DNA of 64,000 bases from Nemophila menziesii (lineage: Eukaryota; Streptophyta; Magnoliopsida; Boraginales; Hydrophyllaceae). The position numbers were made by a program, and so were the translations under genes. The first letter of the stretch is position 1, and each line of letters begins with the position of its first letter. The DNA lies in contig JARWIR010000039.1 of the NCBI GenBank assembly GCA_029959085.1, positions 1,240,001 through 1,304,000 on the forward strand, given 5' to 3'. Below are positions 45,975 through 57,900 of the stretch, piece after piece. The notes below the pieces were generated by a model. It had not been told where the DNA came from, did no database searches, and saw nothing but the letters and a program-made list of their open reading frames with translations.

Positions 45975-47712
45975 ACGATCTAATCTCTTCTTGCATGTCC
46001 TTGAGAAGATCTACGAATTTAGATTCTTCAGATAATCTGGATCTTCAGAAAAGTTAGAGTCTTCGGGGCTAGACTTGGTTGGTTCTTCTTCAGTTTCTGG
46101 AACTTCCTCGGCAATTTCTGCAGCATGTGGTACTTCCTATTTCTTTTCTTTTTCAAGGCAAATTGCCTTACAAACTCTGAACCCAACATTGTCATCACCT
46201 CCTTCAATGGCCTTCAAGTCTCTTGCTTCCACAATATTATTCAAAACTTTCATTAAATGGTCTACTTGTGTGCCCATGATCTAAATTGTAGCCTCTTTTT
46301 CTCTGAACTTCTCATTATGTGATTGAATCTTATTCGTAATTAGATCCATGAAAGTTTGTATTCTCTTCTCTGACACTACTCCTTCTTCATGATGTTGTGG
46401 TAAAGCCTTCTAAGCTAGATAAGCATCATTGGTTGGTTGTTTTGGAGGAGCTGCTCTATTAAATTCTGATTTCCTTGATAAGGACCTTGACCTCTTGGTT
46501 GGTAAGTGTTGTTATAGGGGCAAGGTTGATAATCACCATGATTTGCGGCCCCTTGTGGACTTAATTACTGCATACCCGGATGATTTTTTTTCCAAATTAG
46601 TAATTCCCTCGATTAGATATGATGAAGACAGATGTTGTATTTCCTTCACACTCTTCTCATGTATGATTTGGTACCTCACACTATGGACAACCTTGTGCTT
46701 CTTGCACTACATTTGCTGCAACTATATTTTGACGTTTTTGTTGCATCTCAAGCTTTATCTCCTTGACTTGATTCTCTAATGCTATTAATTTAGCTGATTG
46801 AGTAGTTTCTGTACTTAATCAAAGCGTGCCTTTGGTCTTTGTAATAGGAGCTTACAAAATTAGCCAACTCCTTTCTGTTTCTATTATACGCTTCATACCT
46901 TCTGCATCTTCTGTAGGATCCATGGACACAAATCCTCCTCTTCCAAGATTATCTACCCGCAATCTACTTTCTGCATTAATACCTTGATAAAACATAGCTA
47001 ACTGTAAAGAGATGGTGTAACTGTGGAGTGGACATCTTGCTAACTTTTGTTGAAACCTTGTCCATGCGTCTCATACTTCTTCATCATTCTCTTGGCGAAA
47101 ACTAGCAAGCACAATCTGATCTTTTAATCTCATACTCTTTGGATAAAAACGTTTAAAGAATACGGGTTGTAGTTCATCTCAAGTATTAATTATGTTTGGT
47201 GGTTGTCTATCTAGCCAATCACCAGCACTTTCAGTTAAGAAGAACGAAAAAATGTGACAATATTGTTGCTCGTGTGTAATGCCAGTAGTAATATAGGCAT
47301 CAGAAATCTGCATAACCTTCTAAATTGCTCTTACCGGATCTTGAATTGCTGCACCACTATAGTGTCCATATCTCAAAAATTGACTGAGCATACCCGGATC
47401 GGGCCTGAATTTAATATTCATGATCACCGAAGGACGATAACCTAATGGTTAAACTAAAAAAGGGGCTCCCAAGCCTAGGAGAACTTGTTCTTGACGTCGA
47501 TTATTTTTGACATCTTCTTCTTATGGTACTATGACTTGAGGAATAGGTAATACCAGAGGAGTCGGTACTTGACGTTGTATTATTGTTATTTTTAAGATTA
47601 TCCTCCAGTGGAATTCGAATCTCCTCTTGATTACAGATGGCTTTTTTTGCTCCCTCTCTTCTCTTAAGCGTTTGTTGTAAACCGTGAATACATGTTCATG
47701 ATTCTCAAGCAT
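45975..47712 (-). pseudogene. gag: Element C gag (broken)
   Basis: Minus-strand similarity to Athila Gag: RPDPGMLSQF (~47400), AYITTGITHEQ, FFLTESAGDWLD (~47240), RFYPKSMRLKDQI (~47130), then a knuckle-like CxxCEVPNHTxEEC (~46670) and an acidic Glu/Ser-rich end cut by element B at 45974. Many stops. It resembles the Gag of E more than those of A and B in the RFYPxSxRLKD segment, so C is a different Athila subgroup. Confidence 0.82.
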
Positions 47713-47817
47713 ACACTATAACCTGAAAGAGACAAAAACAAAAAGAAAGCGTAAATCTGAAAAATAACTAAAAATTACTACACTAAAAACAAAACCCACA
47801 CGCTCACGAGACACATG

Positions 47818-47835
47818 TCCTCGGCAGCGGCGCCA
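47818..47835 (-). other. Primer binding site of element C
   Basis: Reverse complement of TGGCGCCGCTGCCGAGGA, one base different from the A/B/D/E site. Confidence 0.85.
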
Positions 47836-47841
47836 AAAACT

Positions 47842-49327
47842 TGGTGGCTGGTAGGGTGTGATAAAATAATGATAATAAAGGTAAAGAACCATCACCTTAA
47901 CCAATCACGTTACTCACTGAAAGTATTACAGGTCGTACACAAGTTTTAATGATAAGTTAGATTAGGGACTTAGTGTGTTATACGAATAAATTACAAGAAA
48001 GCGTAGTAAGAATTAGTAGCAAGGAATTAAAGACAATAAAATAAATATAAATAATTATGAAGAGATTGATAATTAACTAAGAGAAGACAATAATACAAAA
48101 TATGTAAGAATGAGATGAGAAATATAGCTTAGGTTTGCTTGTGTACACTTATCCTTCTATTTCTTCTACTAGTTAATAAGGGTGGTTAAAGCGCTTAAAG
48201 TAAGTAGCCAGGATTCTGTATTCCTCCTAAACCCCTTCCGGGTGGACTTAGGTGGCAATCTAACAATTACCAGGGGACTTGTGTAAGGGGACCCTACGCA
48301 ATGAATGGTGGTTAAATCTCAAACCCTAATGACTATCTAGTTAGGCAAGCCCTTCCGGATCAATACTGCACACTAGACGTTTATGTGGTGGTTCAACAAT
48401 TAGACACCCCTTCTGGGTGACCATCCAAATTCTATTAATGGGGTAGTCTATACTCGTGCACTAGCAAGAACTACAGTCAATAAATCAAAGCACATAAAAC
48501 AAAGATAAAGGTTAAGAAGTTAGAATCAATTTTAAAAGATTTTTCCCAAACAAACTTAGATAGAAGAAAACAGAATTTAAATATTATATATAATCAAAAC
48601 CCAAGCTATGGGAAAATTTAGTTCATGATAAAAAGAATAAAACTAAAATAAATATACATACTGTCAACTTGATTCTCTTGAATGACTAAGGATTGATCTA
48701 AGGTTTAGAACTGAGCAAGGACATGTTTACAATGATAATATGATGTATTTATGTATGCTAAGAAGACCCTAGATCTAAATATTGAGTGGAAGGCAAGTAA
48801 TTTGAGTCCAAGTCCAACTCAAATTCGTTTCCTAAAATATAAGACATGATAACACTACTCACTATTTTGATCATATCTTCTTCGTTATTGGGCCAATTTT
48901 CGCACACGAGATAAAGAAATGACCGCAACAGAAAGATATATGTAAATATTTAAAGGATCATCCAAATTCGCAGCCGGTTTGAAATTATATTCACTTTAGT
49001 GGACGTGGCTGCAGAATTTCATATTTACATGACAACTTTTCCTTTCCTATTTTATCTCTACTTATTTTTATCTGTTGATTCCTCCCATATCTTCTTTCCT
49101 TATCTTCTTAGAATTGATTTGGAATCTAATTATATTCCATAAATCTTAAGAGATTCACATTAACACACAAATTAAACGAAATATGCTCTAAAAGTAATAA
49201 ATCATCAAATCAAGACAAGAAATAAGAAAATATCAAATAAAGGATTAAAATCTATAATTAATTAACCAATTACACCTAAAATGATGTTTACAACCTAGAT
49301 TATTATATCGCAAATAGGGATACATCA
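47842..49327 (-). repeat. Element C 5' LTR
   Basis: 1486 bp, TGATGTATCCC ... CAGCCACCA on the minus strand, directly upstream of the primer site and gag. No matching 3' LTR was found near 22885, so that end of C is lost. Confidence 0.88.
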
Positions 49328-49414
49328 CCCAACTAGATAGTCATCAGGGTTCGAGATTTAACCACCTATCATGGCGCATGGCCCCCCTACCCAAGTCCCC
49401 TGATAATTGTTAGG
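49328..49414 (+). repeat. LTR remnant F, left piece
   Basis: Plus-oriented sequence (AACTAGATAGTCATCAGGG ... CCCTGATAATTGTTAGG) homologous in inverted orientation to the middle of the C LTR. It continues at 62237 beyond element A. Confidence 0.8.
49410..49414. repeat. Target-site duplication (left), element A
   Basis: TTAGG here and at 62232-62236, directly outside the A LTRs. Confidence 0.95.
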
Positions 49415-50973
49415 TGGTGGTCCTTTGTGTGTTCTAAAAATAAATGCAAATAATAATCGAACCACAACCGCAAGTGTACGGTTGTCCCAAGTAGTAATTC
49501 TGATAATCAGATTCGTTCCAAGGACGGATGGTTGATCACAATGTTTATGCAAATAGCGATTGATGCACTTATGAAAATGAAAGAGGATAAATTGTTTGTT
49601 TTGGTTTTGTTTATTATAACTAAATGAAAGATAAAATAATAATGCAAGTAAAAGATAAGACGCAAGTAAAATGTATGAAAACGCAATATGAGATGTAGTA
49701 CTTGAGAACGCAAGGATCCTCCTAATTTTACTTTCTAACTTATGTTGTTTAAGGGTTAAATCAGTCAATTACAATGGTCGGGATTCTAATATCCTTATAC
49801 CCCCGTCAGGGTGGACTATAAGGCAATCCTAAAGTGTCACTAGTCCCGTCAGGGTAAATATGATCCACCGTTGGATGATTAAGATTTATTACCACATTGG
49901 CCCTAGGATTAACTAAGTTCGTCAGAATCAATAGTTTTTATCCTAGATTGAACAATTAATTCTGTACCTAAACCCCCCGTCAAGATGATCCACACGCCAC
50001 ATATGTGGAATAGCTTAGATACTAATACCTAATTTTAGTTCGCGACTCTAAAATCAGTAAATAATCATAAATTGTCGAAAAGAGTAAAAGACCTGATTTA
50101 ATTTAATTTAACAGAAACCCAAATTCAACATTCGTTATAAAATAAAACTAGGATTCACCCATTGTTTGTTCTCAAGCACTAATGAAAGCTTAGCTCATAT
50201 TAAAATTAAAAACTAAATTAAAAGAATTGAAATTCATATTGTTTACAAAATTAAAATACGAAAAGAACCTAATTTCCGGAATTGGAATGACTACGAACGG
50301 AGCTATAGACCCACTCCAGCTCTTGTAGCTTCTTCTTTCTTCCTTCTGTTGCTTCTCTCCGGTGTTTAATCTTGTGGAATGTGAATTGTATGTAAAATAG
50401 AAGTCCAGACCTCCTTTTATAAGTAAAAATTCGGACTAGGGCTTGGACCAGAAAATAAAAGCCTAATTAAATGTCCAAGCCCACTTTCTAAGCCCAAAAT
50501 CCCGTAACTGATGATAGGCCTTCACTAAAACAGCTTTTCCCGATGCGTTACAACTCCGATTGACCTCATTCCAGTTGCTAAAGTTCCGTAACTCGATAAG
50601 GAATGATTTCTCTTCAAAGGTCAGCGGCTAAATCATCGCTTAAGCACCTCGAAATTAGCAATCTATGGCCTGGAAAGTGGATTTTCAGCTCTAAAAATAA
50701 TATCTTCGGGATTTGTCTTCAAGTCTTGACTCTAATTCACGATCTTTGACCTTCTCCTCGGATTCCTCTCCTAGCTAACATCTAAAACCTGTAAACTTTA
50801 CACTAAAAATACCAATATTACGCGCAAAAGTTTAATAAATAAAAAATGCTAGAAATAAAAAGGTAATTCCGGATTATTGAATATTTAGTACAAAAGTCTA
50901 TCAAATTAATTAAATAAACACCAAAAATGATGTCTCCTAAGGGTCTAAAATAAGAACAATTAGGGAGACATCA
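49415..50973 (-). repeat. Element A 3' LTR
   Basis: 1559 bp; minus strand TGATGTCTCCC ... GGACCACCA. TATA box TATAAAAGG as rc of 50413-50421. The short ORF at 49358-49768 lies in both LTRs and is not considered coding. Confidence 0.97.
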
Positions 50974-52449
50974 AGACCCCCAACTCAAACCTTTGTCGTC
51001 CCGACAAAGTAAAACAAAACAAAGGGGTAGAAGTAAACGTATAAACACATAGAAGCTAGCAAATAAACCCTAAAGCAATTCTCAAAATAAATCTCATATA
51101 GCAAACTCTAGAAACTAATATACACATACACTAATCATGCAACATCAAACATAAATAATCTCAATCATAAAATTAAAGTTGCAATGCTTGAAGGTTACAC
51201 TTGTACTCATCTCTGTATGATGGCTATAGGGTGGTCATTAATCCTAACTCGCTTTGAACGCTCCACCTAGTGTATTCCCTATCAACAGAATTATAAATTC
51301 ACTATGCACTTAGGAATCACGAGGTCTTTACGGTTATAATATTGGCTTAAGGACGGGTGTGGATGTATATTTGGTAAATTTGAAGTGAGCTTTTGGCTCT
51401 CTCCTCACTTACCATCAACAATGTCCTCGAGCTTGAGTTAACGCTCAAAAAGATGTTCTCACTCACCCATATACGCAACAATTTAGCGTCCCATGTCTAC
51501 CCACTATAAACAAGATGATTTCAGAAAAATTCCACTTTGCCGGATGTTTTATTCATTCATATTTTTCTTTTTCTTTTTTTTTCTTCTTTTTTTTGTACAG
51601 AAGCAAACCGGGTTCCCGGTTTTGACGAATCCGGGTTCCCGGTTCCTACTGTATGATTTTTCAAAATTTTTCATTTTTTTTTTCTTTCTTTTTCATTTTT
51701 CTTCATTCCCGGCAAAGGGTTACAAGTATATATCATCTGCAATTGTGCTACAATACAAAGCACATCGATCCCTACCCATTTAATTCCCCATATGTGGTCC
51801 CACCACCCCAAACTCAAGCTCGAGACATGTCTCAGGATTGTGATTCAAGTGCGGGTCATATGGTCATGCCTAATAATCTAAGGGATAATGGCTTATATCG
51901 TGGCTACAAAGAAAAGGCTAAAGGCTCAAAGTGGGCTAAGACGGATAATAATTAATACAAGGGATAGAAGGCTAAAAAGGCACAAATGGCTAACAAAGAA
52001 CTGCCCCTATCATTTTCCTAAGAACATAGCTTGTCTTTAGTTCATATCTAGGTGGGTTCTCTACTAATTAGGATTTCACGTTCTACACACCAAACATATT
52101 CCTTGAGTACAAGCTTACTTCATTTGCATTGTTAATTAATTTTTCCTATCAATTATCTATGTTCGCATGCAATTGTAAGTGCGTTTTATATCAATCCCTA
52201 AAGTCCACTATTTACTATCATAAATTCATCAAAAGTATGCTTAAAGGGATATTTAAAAATTTCTATAGTCAAACGCAACTCCGAAAATTCTTTTATTGAA
52301 AGCAAATAAAGCAAATAACACATAAAAATTGGGATGAGGCAACGAACCCCACCCCAGACTCAAAAATGAGTCGTGTCCCCACGACTCGAAAAGACTCAAT
52401 AAAGCATTTAAACTAATATACACTAAGAGGAAAGTTTAGAAAACGTATC
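50974..52449 (-). other. Element A polypurine tract and 3' untranslated region
   Basis: rc of AGACCCCCAACTCAAACC (50974-50991) abuts the LTR as plus-strand primer. The 1.45 kb beyond is non-coding, similar to B and D. It holds a second purine-tract copy (51805-51820), two CCGGGTTCCCGG palindromes (51607, 51630) and the hairpin 52368-52387. ORFs at 51493-51955 have no recognisable content. Confidence 0.88.
52368..52387 (-). ncRNA. Conserved GNRA-type hairpin (element A)
   Basis: 8-bp stem GAGTCGTG/CACGACTC with GGGA loop in the element sense, ~60 bases after the ORF3 stop. Same stem and loop as in B and D although the neighbouring sequence differs. Confidence 0.75.
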
Positions 52450-53766
52450 TTAACCAGCGCGAGGCTGGTTATCGGTGTTGCGTTCTGGACCTTTATCTCG
52501 CGTAACAGCATCATAAATCGCGTTTTGAAGTGTATTTACGCCTAGGATTAAATTTCGAAGCAGGTCCAATTCTTTTGTAACGTTTCCCAAAGTAGCAATC
52601 ATCCTCTCCTGATTCTCTTCCAACACCTGAATCTTCGCTTCCAACTCAGGTACAGTTTTCGCTTTCTTTGATTGAGGAGTTCTTGGACTTCTTGTAGCTC
52701 GTGTTGCCTCTTCATGGATGTTCTTGATTGTGCTCAAAGCTATACTCACACCAACTGAAACAATGTCAATATCTGCGTTCTTACGCGGAATCTTTGCGTC
52801 TAGACACAACTGAGTAATAGTACAAGGAAACTTCAGATTTTGTTGTTTCATTGGTGATTTCGCGAACTCCATGATTGTATCATAAATGATCTTGGCAACA
52901 TCAAATGGTTTCTCCTCCAAAATACACTTAATAACAAATATGTGCTCTTTCTTCAACTCGGAAGTGTGTTTAATACCAAAGAAAGTGGGTATTATGAAAC
53001 GAGACCAAACCTTAGCACGAGGTGTCAAACTGCTGCTGTAAAACTGTCCAGGATACCTATCACCTTCAGGAATTGGGCTAGTCCCATTAACAAGCACGGT
53101 CCCCCAAAGGGATTCAAAATCAAAAGAAGGGTCATTAAGAATTTCTTGGAAGGGGCATGTTCCAGAAAAGTTGGGTAATTTCAATGATTTCCGAATACGT
53201 TCAATAGAGAAAGGAACTACCTTTTTGCGGATATCAACGGCATCATGGGAGGTAGCTAGACCTTCGTAAAATTCTCGCACAAAAGTAGGAATAAACTCAA
53301 GCTTCCTTTCTTGTAACTCTTTCCAACCAAACTTAGCACATGTCACAGCATACTCCTTGTAATCACTACTCATAATACCCTTAGGAAAATTCGTCTCCTC
53401 ACCAAATTTCAAAAATTCAATTCTTTCACGAACCTGAGTATTCCAACAAGTGTAAACCCTCTTAGGCTTGTGGGCCCACATCTTCATACGCGGAGGTTTC
53501 GTAACGGGTGCTTCCGGAATCTCTTGTTCAGTTTCCTTCTCAATGTTCTTCGCAATTTCCTCTTCTGGTTCCCTCTCACTTTCAATCTCATCAATCAATC
53601 TTCTCTTTAGACCTGTGATTTCTTTTCTGTTAGAATCAAGCTTAACTTCGTCAATTTTTCGTTTAGGACGCGAATCAGGAATCTCAATAGCTTGTTCTTG
53701 AGAACCACCAATGGTGGTCTTTCTTCTAGGAGCAGTTCTTCGGAAATCACCGGTTCTGTTAGTCAT
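52450..53766 (-). CDS. Element A ORF3, putative plant transposon-protein domain
   Basis: 438 codons, no breaks. The N-terminal ~120 residues are charged with NLS-like PKRKIDEVK (~33-41) and MWAHKPKRVY (~97). The central part (about 125-330; FPKGIMSSDYKEYAV, FVREFYEGLA, VVPFSIERIRKSLKLP, AKVWSRFIIPTFFGI) matches the domain often annotated as putative plant transposon protein (Transposase_32 type, from memory). Residues ~365-410 look like a coiled coil. It holds the place of the env-like ORF of Athila downstream of pol, but I see no signal peptide or membrane segment, so an envelope role is unlikely. It has its own leader with a TATA-like box and the palindrome array upstream. Function unknown. 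Confidence 0.9.
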   Translation of the reverse strand: MTNRTGDFRRTAPRRKTTIGGSQEQAIEIPDSRPKRKIDEVKLDSNRKEITGLKRRLIDEIESEREPEEEIAKNIEKETEQEIPEAPVTKPPRMKMWAHKPKRVYTCWNTQVRERIEFLKFGEETNFPKGIMSSDYKEYAVTCAKFGWKELQERKLEFIPTFVREFYEGLATSHDAVDIRKKVVPFSIERIRKSLKLPNFSGTCPFQEILNDPSFDFESLWGTVLVNGTSPIPEGDRYPGQFYSSSLTPRAKVWSRFIIPTFFGIKHTSELKKEHIFVIKCILEEKPFDVAKIIYDTIMEFAKSPMKQQNLKFPCTITQLCLDAKIPRKNADIDIVSVGVSIALSTIKNIHEEATRATRSPRTPQSKKAKTVPELEAKIQVLEENQERMIATLGNVTKELDLLRNLILGVNTLQNAIYDAVTRDKGPERNTDNQPRAG

Positions 53767-54156
53767 CTCTTTTCACCCCAAACTCAAAACTTCAAATAAT
53801 GAAAAACTTAGGGAAAAGTTTAGAATTTTGATGTTTTGAGGTTTAAGAATTTAAGAACTAGGTGAATTATGAGATGGGTCTTTGTTAATTTGTATGGGAG
53901 AAGAAAGAATTGGGTTTAATTTAATGAATTGGGTGAAGAAGAATCTTGGGAAAAACTAAGGATTTGATGTTATTTTGGAGAGGATGTGAGTTGATCTTAT
54001 GTTTTTGTGGTGAAAGAGGGTAGGATTTGATGATATATAGTGTTTTGGTAGATGAATTTCGGAGGTGGGGAGGCTATTGGTGCGTTTTAGGTAAATACTT
54101 GCAAAAGAGGCTAAGAAAACTAGGTTAAAATACCCAAAACCGCCTCTCACAGCTTT
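53767..54156 (-). other. Leader of element A ORF3
   Basis: Non-coding, AT-rich. In element sense: array, TATA-like CTATATATCA (54040-54031), pyrimidine-rich leader, purine-tract copy TTTTGAGTTTGGGG (53790-53775), ORF3 ATG. Parallel to D (32441-32840). Confidence 0.7.
54031..54040 (-). promoter_or_regulatory. Putative internal promoter TATA box, element A
   Basis: CTATATATCA on the minus strand, ~118 bp downstream of the nearest palindrome and ~270 bp before the ORF3 ATG. The spacing agrees with D (100 and 300 bp). Inferred from position only. Confidence 0.4.
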
Positions 54157-54690
54157 CAAACCGGGTTCCCGGTTCCGCGTCGCTGTGACGGCGCGGAAAA
54201 ATAATTTTTTTTTTTTTTTTTTTTTTTCGAAACGCACCAAAACGCTGGACCCCAAGACGCGGGGTCAGGGATTTTACTCGCCGAAACCGGGTACCCGGTT
54301 CCGTGGAATGCGGGTTCCCGGAATTTCTCGATGGCGCGAGTCAAAACGCGCCAAAACGCAGCACCTCAAAACGCTGGACCAGAGAAATTTGAAGACAACA
54401 GCTCCGAAACCGGGTACCCGGTTCTGCCAAATGCGGGTACCCGGATTGTGTCGATGGCGCGAATCAAAACGCACGAAAACGCAAGTCATCAAGACGCTGG
54501 GTCAGGGATTTTAAGAAGTCACAGCACCAAAACCGGGTACCCGGTTTTGCCAAATGCGGGTTCCCGGTTCCGACGCTGTGGCATTACCCCAAAACGCCAA
54601 GTGTTGCGTTAAAATGGTTGGTACCAGCTCCAAAACCGGGTTCCCGGTTTTGCGAAACCGGGTTCCCGGTTTCTCCTGGACATCCAACCA
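54157..54690 (-). repeat. Paired palindrome array of element A
   Basis: Nine copies of AAACCGGGTTCCCGGTT or the perfect palindrome AACCGGGTACCCGGTT (about 54157, 54284, 54309, 54407, 54432, 54531, 54556, 54633, 54656). From the second copy on they form pairs 23-25 bp apart that recur every ~102-124 bp, separated by a CGATGGCGCGAATCAAAACGC-like segment. A T23 run lies at 54205-54227. The ORFs at 54156-54814 on both strands are array sequence. Confidence 0.88.
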
Positions 54691-54904
54691 ATTTTTCTTC
54701 TGTTTTCGCCAAATCGACCCCAAACTCAAGTCCTTTTTACCCCTGAAATCATCAAAAACAACTACCCTTCCTCATTTCTTAATAAAAGCAATAAAATTAC
54801 GAAAATCAAACTAATCTAAATTGCAAAAATGTAAAAACTCAGCTAATATACAAGTAATTGGCTTTTGTTTAACGTCGTTAAGCTCGACGGGTTACCTCAC
54901 GCTT

Positions 54905-57900
54905 CTAAGGACTCTCGAGGAGATACATGACCTCCCCGGGATGTGGATCTTCCGAGCGATTGGTATCTTCACCTCCATGGTATATCTTTAATCTGTGACC
55001 GTTAACCATAAAGGTACGGTTCTCTAGCGGATGTTCTATTTCTATCGCCCCATGAGGTGTAACTTTGGTCACTATGTATGGACCTGACCACTTAGATCTT
55101 AACTTACCCGGAAAATTGCTGAACTTTGAATTATACTTTAATACTTTTTGCCCTACTTCAAAGTTCTTTGGACGAATCCGATTGTCATGCCATTTCTTTG
55201 TGTTTTCTTTGTAAAGTTTGGCATTTTCATAAGCATGCAACCGGAATTCGTCAAGTTCATTAAGCTTCATCATACGATTCTTTCCGGCTAAGATAGGATC
55301 TAAGTTCAACTGCGCAATTGCCCAATAGGCACCCATTTCAAGCTCTAAAGGTAAGTGACAAGCCTTACCATACACCATACGATAAGGAGATGCACCTACT
55401 GGAGTCTTAAACGCAGTACGATAGGCCCACAACGCATCATCTAACTTCATTGACCAATCTTTTCTTGTAGGACCAACGGTTTTCTCTAGGATTGACTTGA
55501 CTTCACGATTCGAAACTTCAGCTTGACCATTGGATTGTGGATGGTATGCAGTAGATACACGGTGTCTAACTCCATATTTCTCTAGAACAGTCTTCAGATA
55601 TTTATTAACGAAATGAGATCCTCCATCGCTAATAATCACTCTAGGTGTGCCATGTCTAGTGAAAATATGTGACTTCAAGAACTTAATCACCACTCGTGAA
55701 TCATTAGTAGGTAAAGCCACCGCTTCTACCCACTTAGACACATAATCAACGGCTAATAAGATATAGAGGTTACCATTTGAAGGAACGAAGGGACCCATAA
55801 AGTCTATGCCCCACACATCGAATATCTCAACCTCTAACACATTATTACGCGGCATCTCATCCCTCTTAGATATGTTTCCGGTAAACTGGCATCTCGTACA
55901 TTTCTTAACATATTCATGACAATCTTTTATAAGAGAAGGCAAGTAAAAACCTGATTGAAATACCTTTGCAGCAGTTCTGTCTCCTTTGAAATGTCCTCCA
56001 TATAATGAATCATGGCATCCAGCTATAATGGCTTGAGTCTCTTCCCTTGCTACACATCTTCGTATCATTTGGTTAGCACAAACTTTATAGAGGAACGGAT
56101 CCTCCCAAAAGAACTGTCTAGCACGATGAGCTAACCTTTTTCTTTCTTGATAAGTAGAACCTTCAGGAAAAACACCACTCACCACTAAATTCGCAATATC
56201 TGCATACCACGGAGCCTCATAATCTCGAACAACGAATAAACTCTCATCAGGAAACTCTTCTCTAACTGCTTCAGTACCACTATTCATCTCTGAACCCTCT
56301 AAGCGCGATAGATGATCTGCAACCTGATTCTCACAACCCTTTCTATCTTTGATCTCTAAATCGAACTCTTGAAGCAATAACACCCATCTGATTAACCTTG
56401 GTTTCGCATCTTTCTTCTCCATAAGAAATCTGATCGCGGAATGATCTGTATAAACAATAACTTTCGCTCCAAGAAGATAAGAGCGAAATTTGTCAAACGA
56501 ATATACAACTGCTAGCAACTCTTTTTCTGTAACTGTGTAATTAATCTGAGCACCACTAAAAGTTTTGCTATCATAGTAAATCGAATGAAAAACCTTCTCT
56601 TTCCTCTGTCCTAATACAGCTCCCATACACAAATCACTCGCATCACACATAACCTCAAACGGTAAATTCCAATCTGGAGGTAACACTATAGGAGCAGAAA
56701 TAAGCTTTTCTTTGATTGCTTTGAAGGCTGCTAAACAAGCTTCATCAAAAAGGAATTTGCAATCCTTTTTGAGTAAGTTGCATAGCGGTTTAGCAATCTT
56801 AGAAAAATCTTTAATAAATCGCCTATAGAAACCAGCATGGCCAAGAAAACTCCTTACCCCTTTAACAGAAACAGGAGGGGGAAGAGTTTTAATTACCTCT
56901 ATCTTTGCTCTATCAACTTCTAAACCAACACTCGAAACTTTGTAACCTAGAACAATACCTTCGCGAACCATGAAGTGACACTTCTCCCAGTTGAGCACCA
57001 AATCTGTTTCCTTGCATCGCACTAACACTTTCTCCAAGTTATCCAAACATATATCAAAATCATCACCAAACACGGAGAAATCATCCATGAACACTTCAAG
57101 GAAATTATCTATCATGTCCCAGAAGATGGCCATCATACACCTTTGAAAAGTAGCGGGAGCATTACACAATCCAAATGGCATTCTGCGATATGCAAAAGTA
57201 CCAAATGGGCATGTAAAGGTAGTCTTATGTTGATCTTCTGGAGCCACGTAAATCTGATTGTACCCGGAATAACCATCCAAGAAACAATAATATTCTCTTC
57301 CGGCTAATTTGTCTAACATCTGATCAATGAAGGGTAAAGGGAAATGATCTTTTCTGGTGGCCTTGTTCAGCTTTCTGTAATCCATGCAAACTCTCCATCC
57401 AACTACCGTTCTTGAAGGAATCGCCTCATTTTCATCGTTAAGAATTGTTGTTATTCCTCCCTTCTTCGGTACACACTGAACTGGGCTCACCCATTCACTA
57501 CTCGAAATGGGATAGATAATCCCCGCATCTAAAAGCTTAATCACCTCCTTCTTCACCACATCCTTCATGGCTGGCATTAATCTTCTCTGACCTTCAACTG
57601 AGCGTGCATTAACATCTTCTAGTATGATTTTGTGTTGACAATAGGATGGACTAATGCCTTTGATATCAGCAATTGTCCAACCTATTGCTTCTTTGTTGGC
57701 TCTTAACACACGCAACAGTTTATCTTCTTGAGGACCTGTTAAATTAGCTGAAACAATAACAGGTAGAGTTTCATTAGTACCTAAATAAGCATACCTCAAG
57801 TGTGCTGGCAATGGTTTTTCTTCCAACTCCGGAGGGGATTCAATTGAAGGTTTCTTTTTAGGAATAATCTCCCCTGGTTCTCTCACAGGTTCATAGGCAA

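Noticed and set aside
49358..49768. 136-codon ORF with a hydrophobic middle at the end of element A LTR, repeated at 60643-61026
   Set aside because: It is LTR sequence present in both LTRs of A; the two versions have different ends set by the flanks. The hydrophobic stretch comes from AT-rich composition.
52450..53766. ORF3 as a true transposase
   Set aside because: The family name refers to a putative plant transposon protein; I see no DDE or other catalytic motif, and it lies within an LTR element that has its own integrase.
54156..54814. Overlapping ORFs of 72-109 codons on both strands
   Set aside because: Products of the GC-rich palindrome array; frames change between units and no protein family is recognised.
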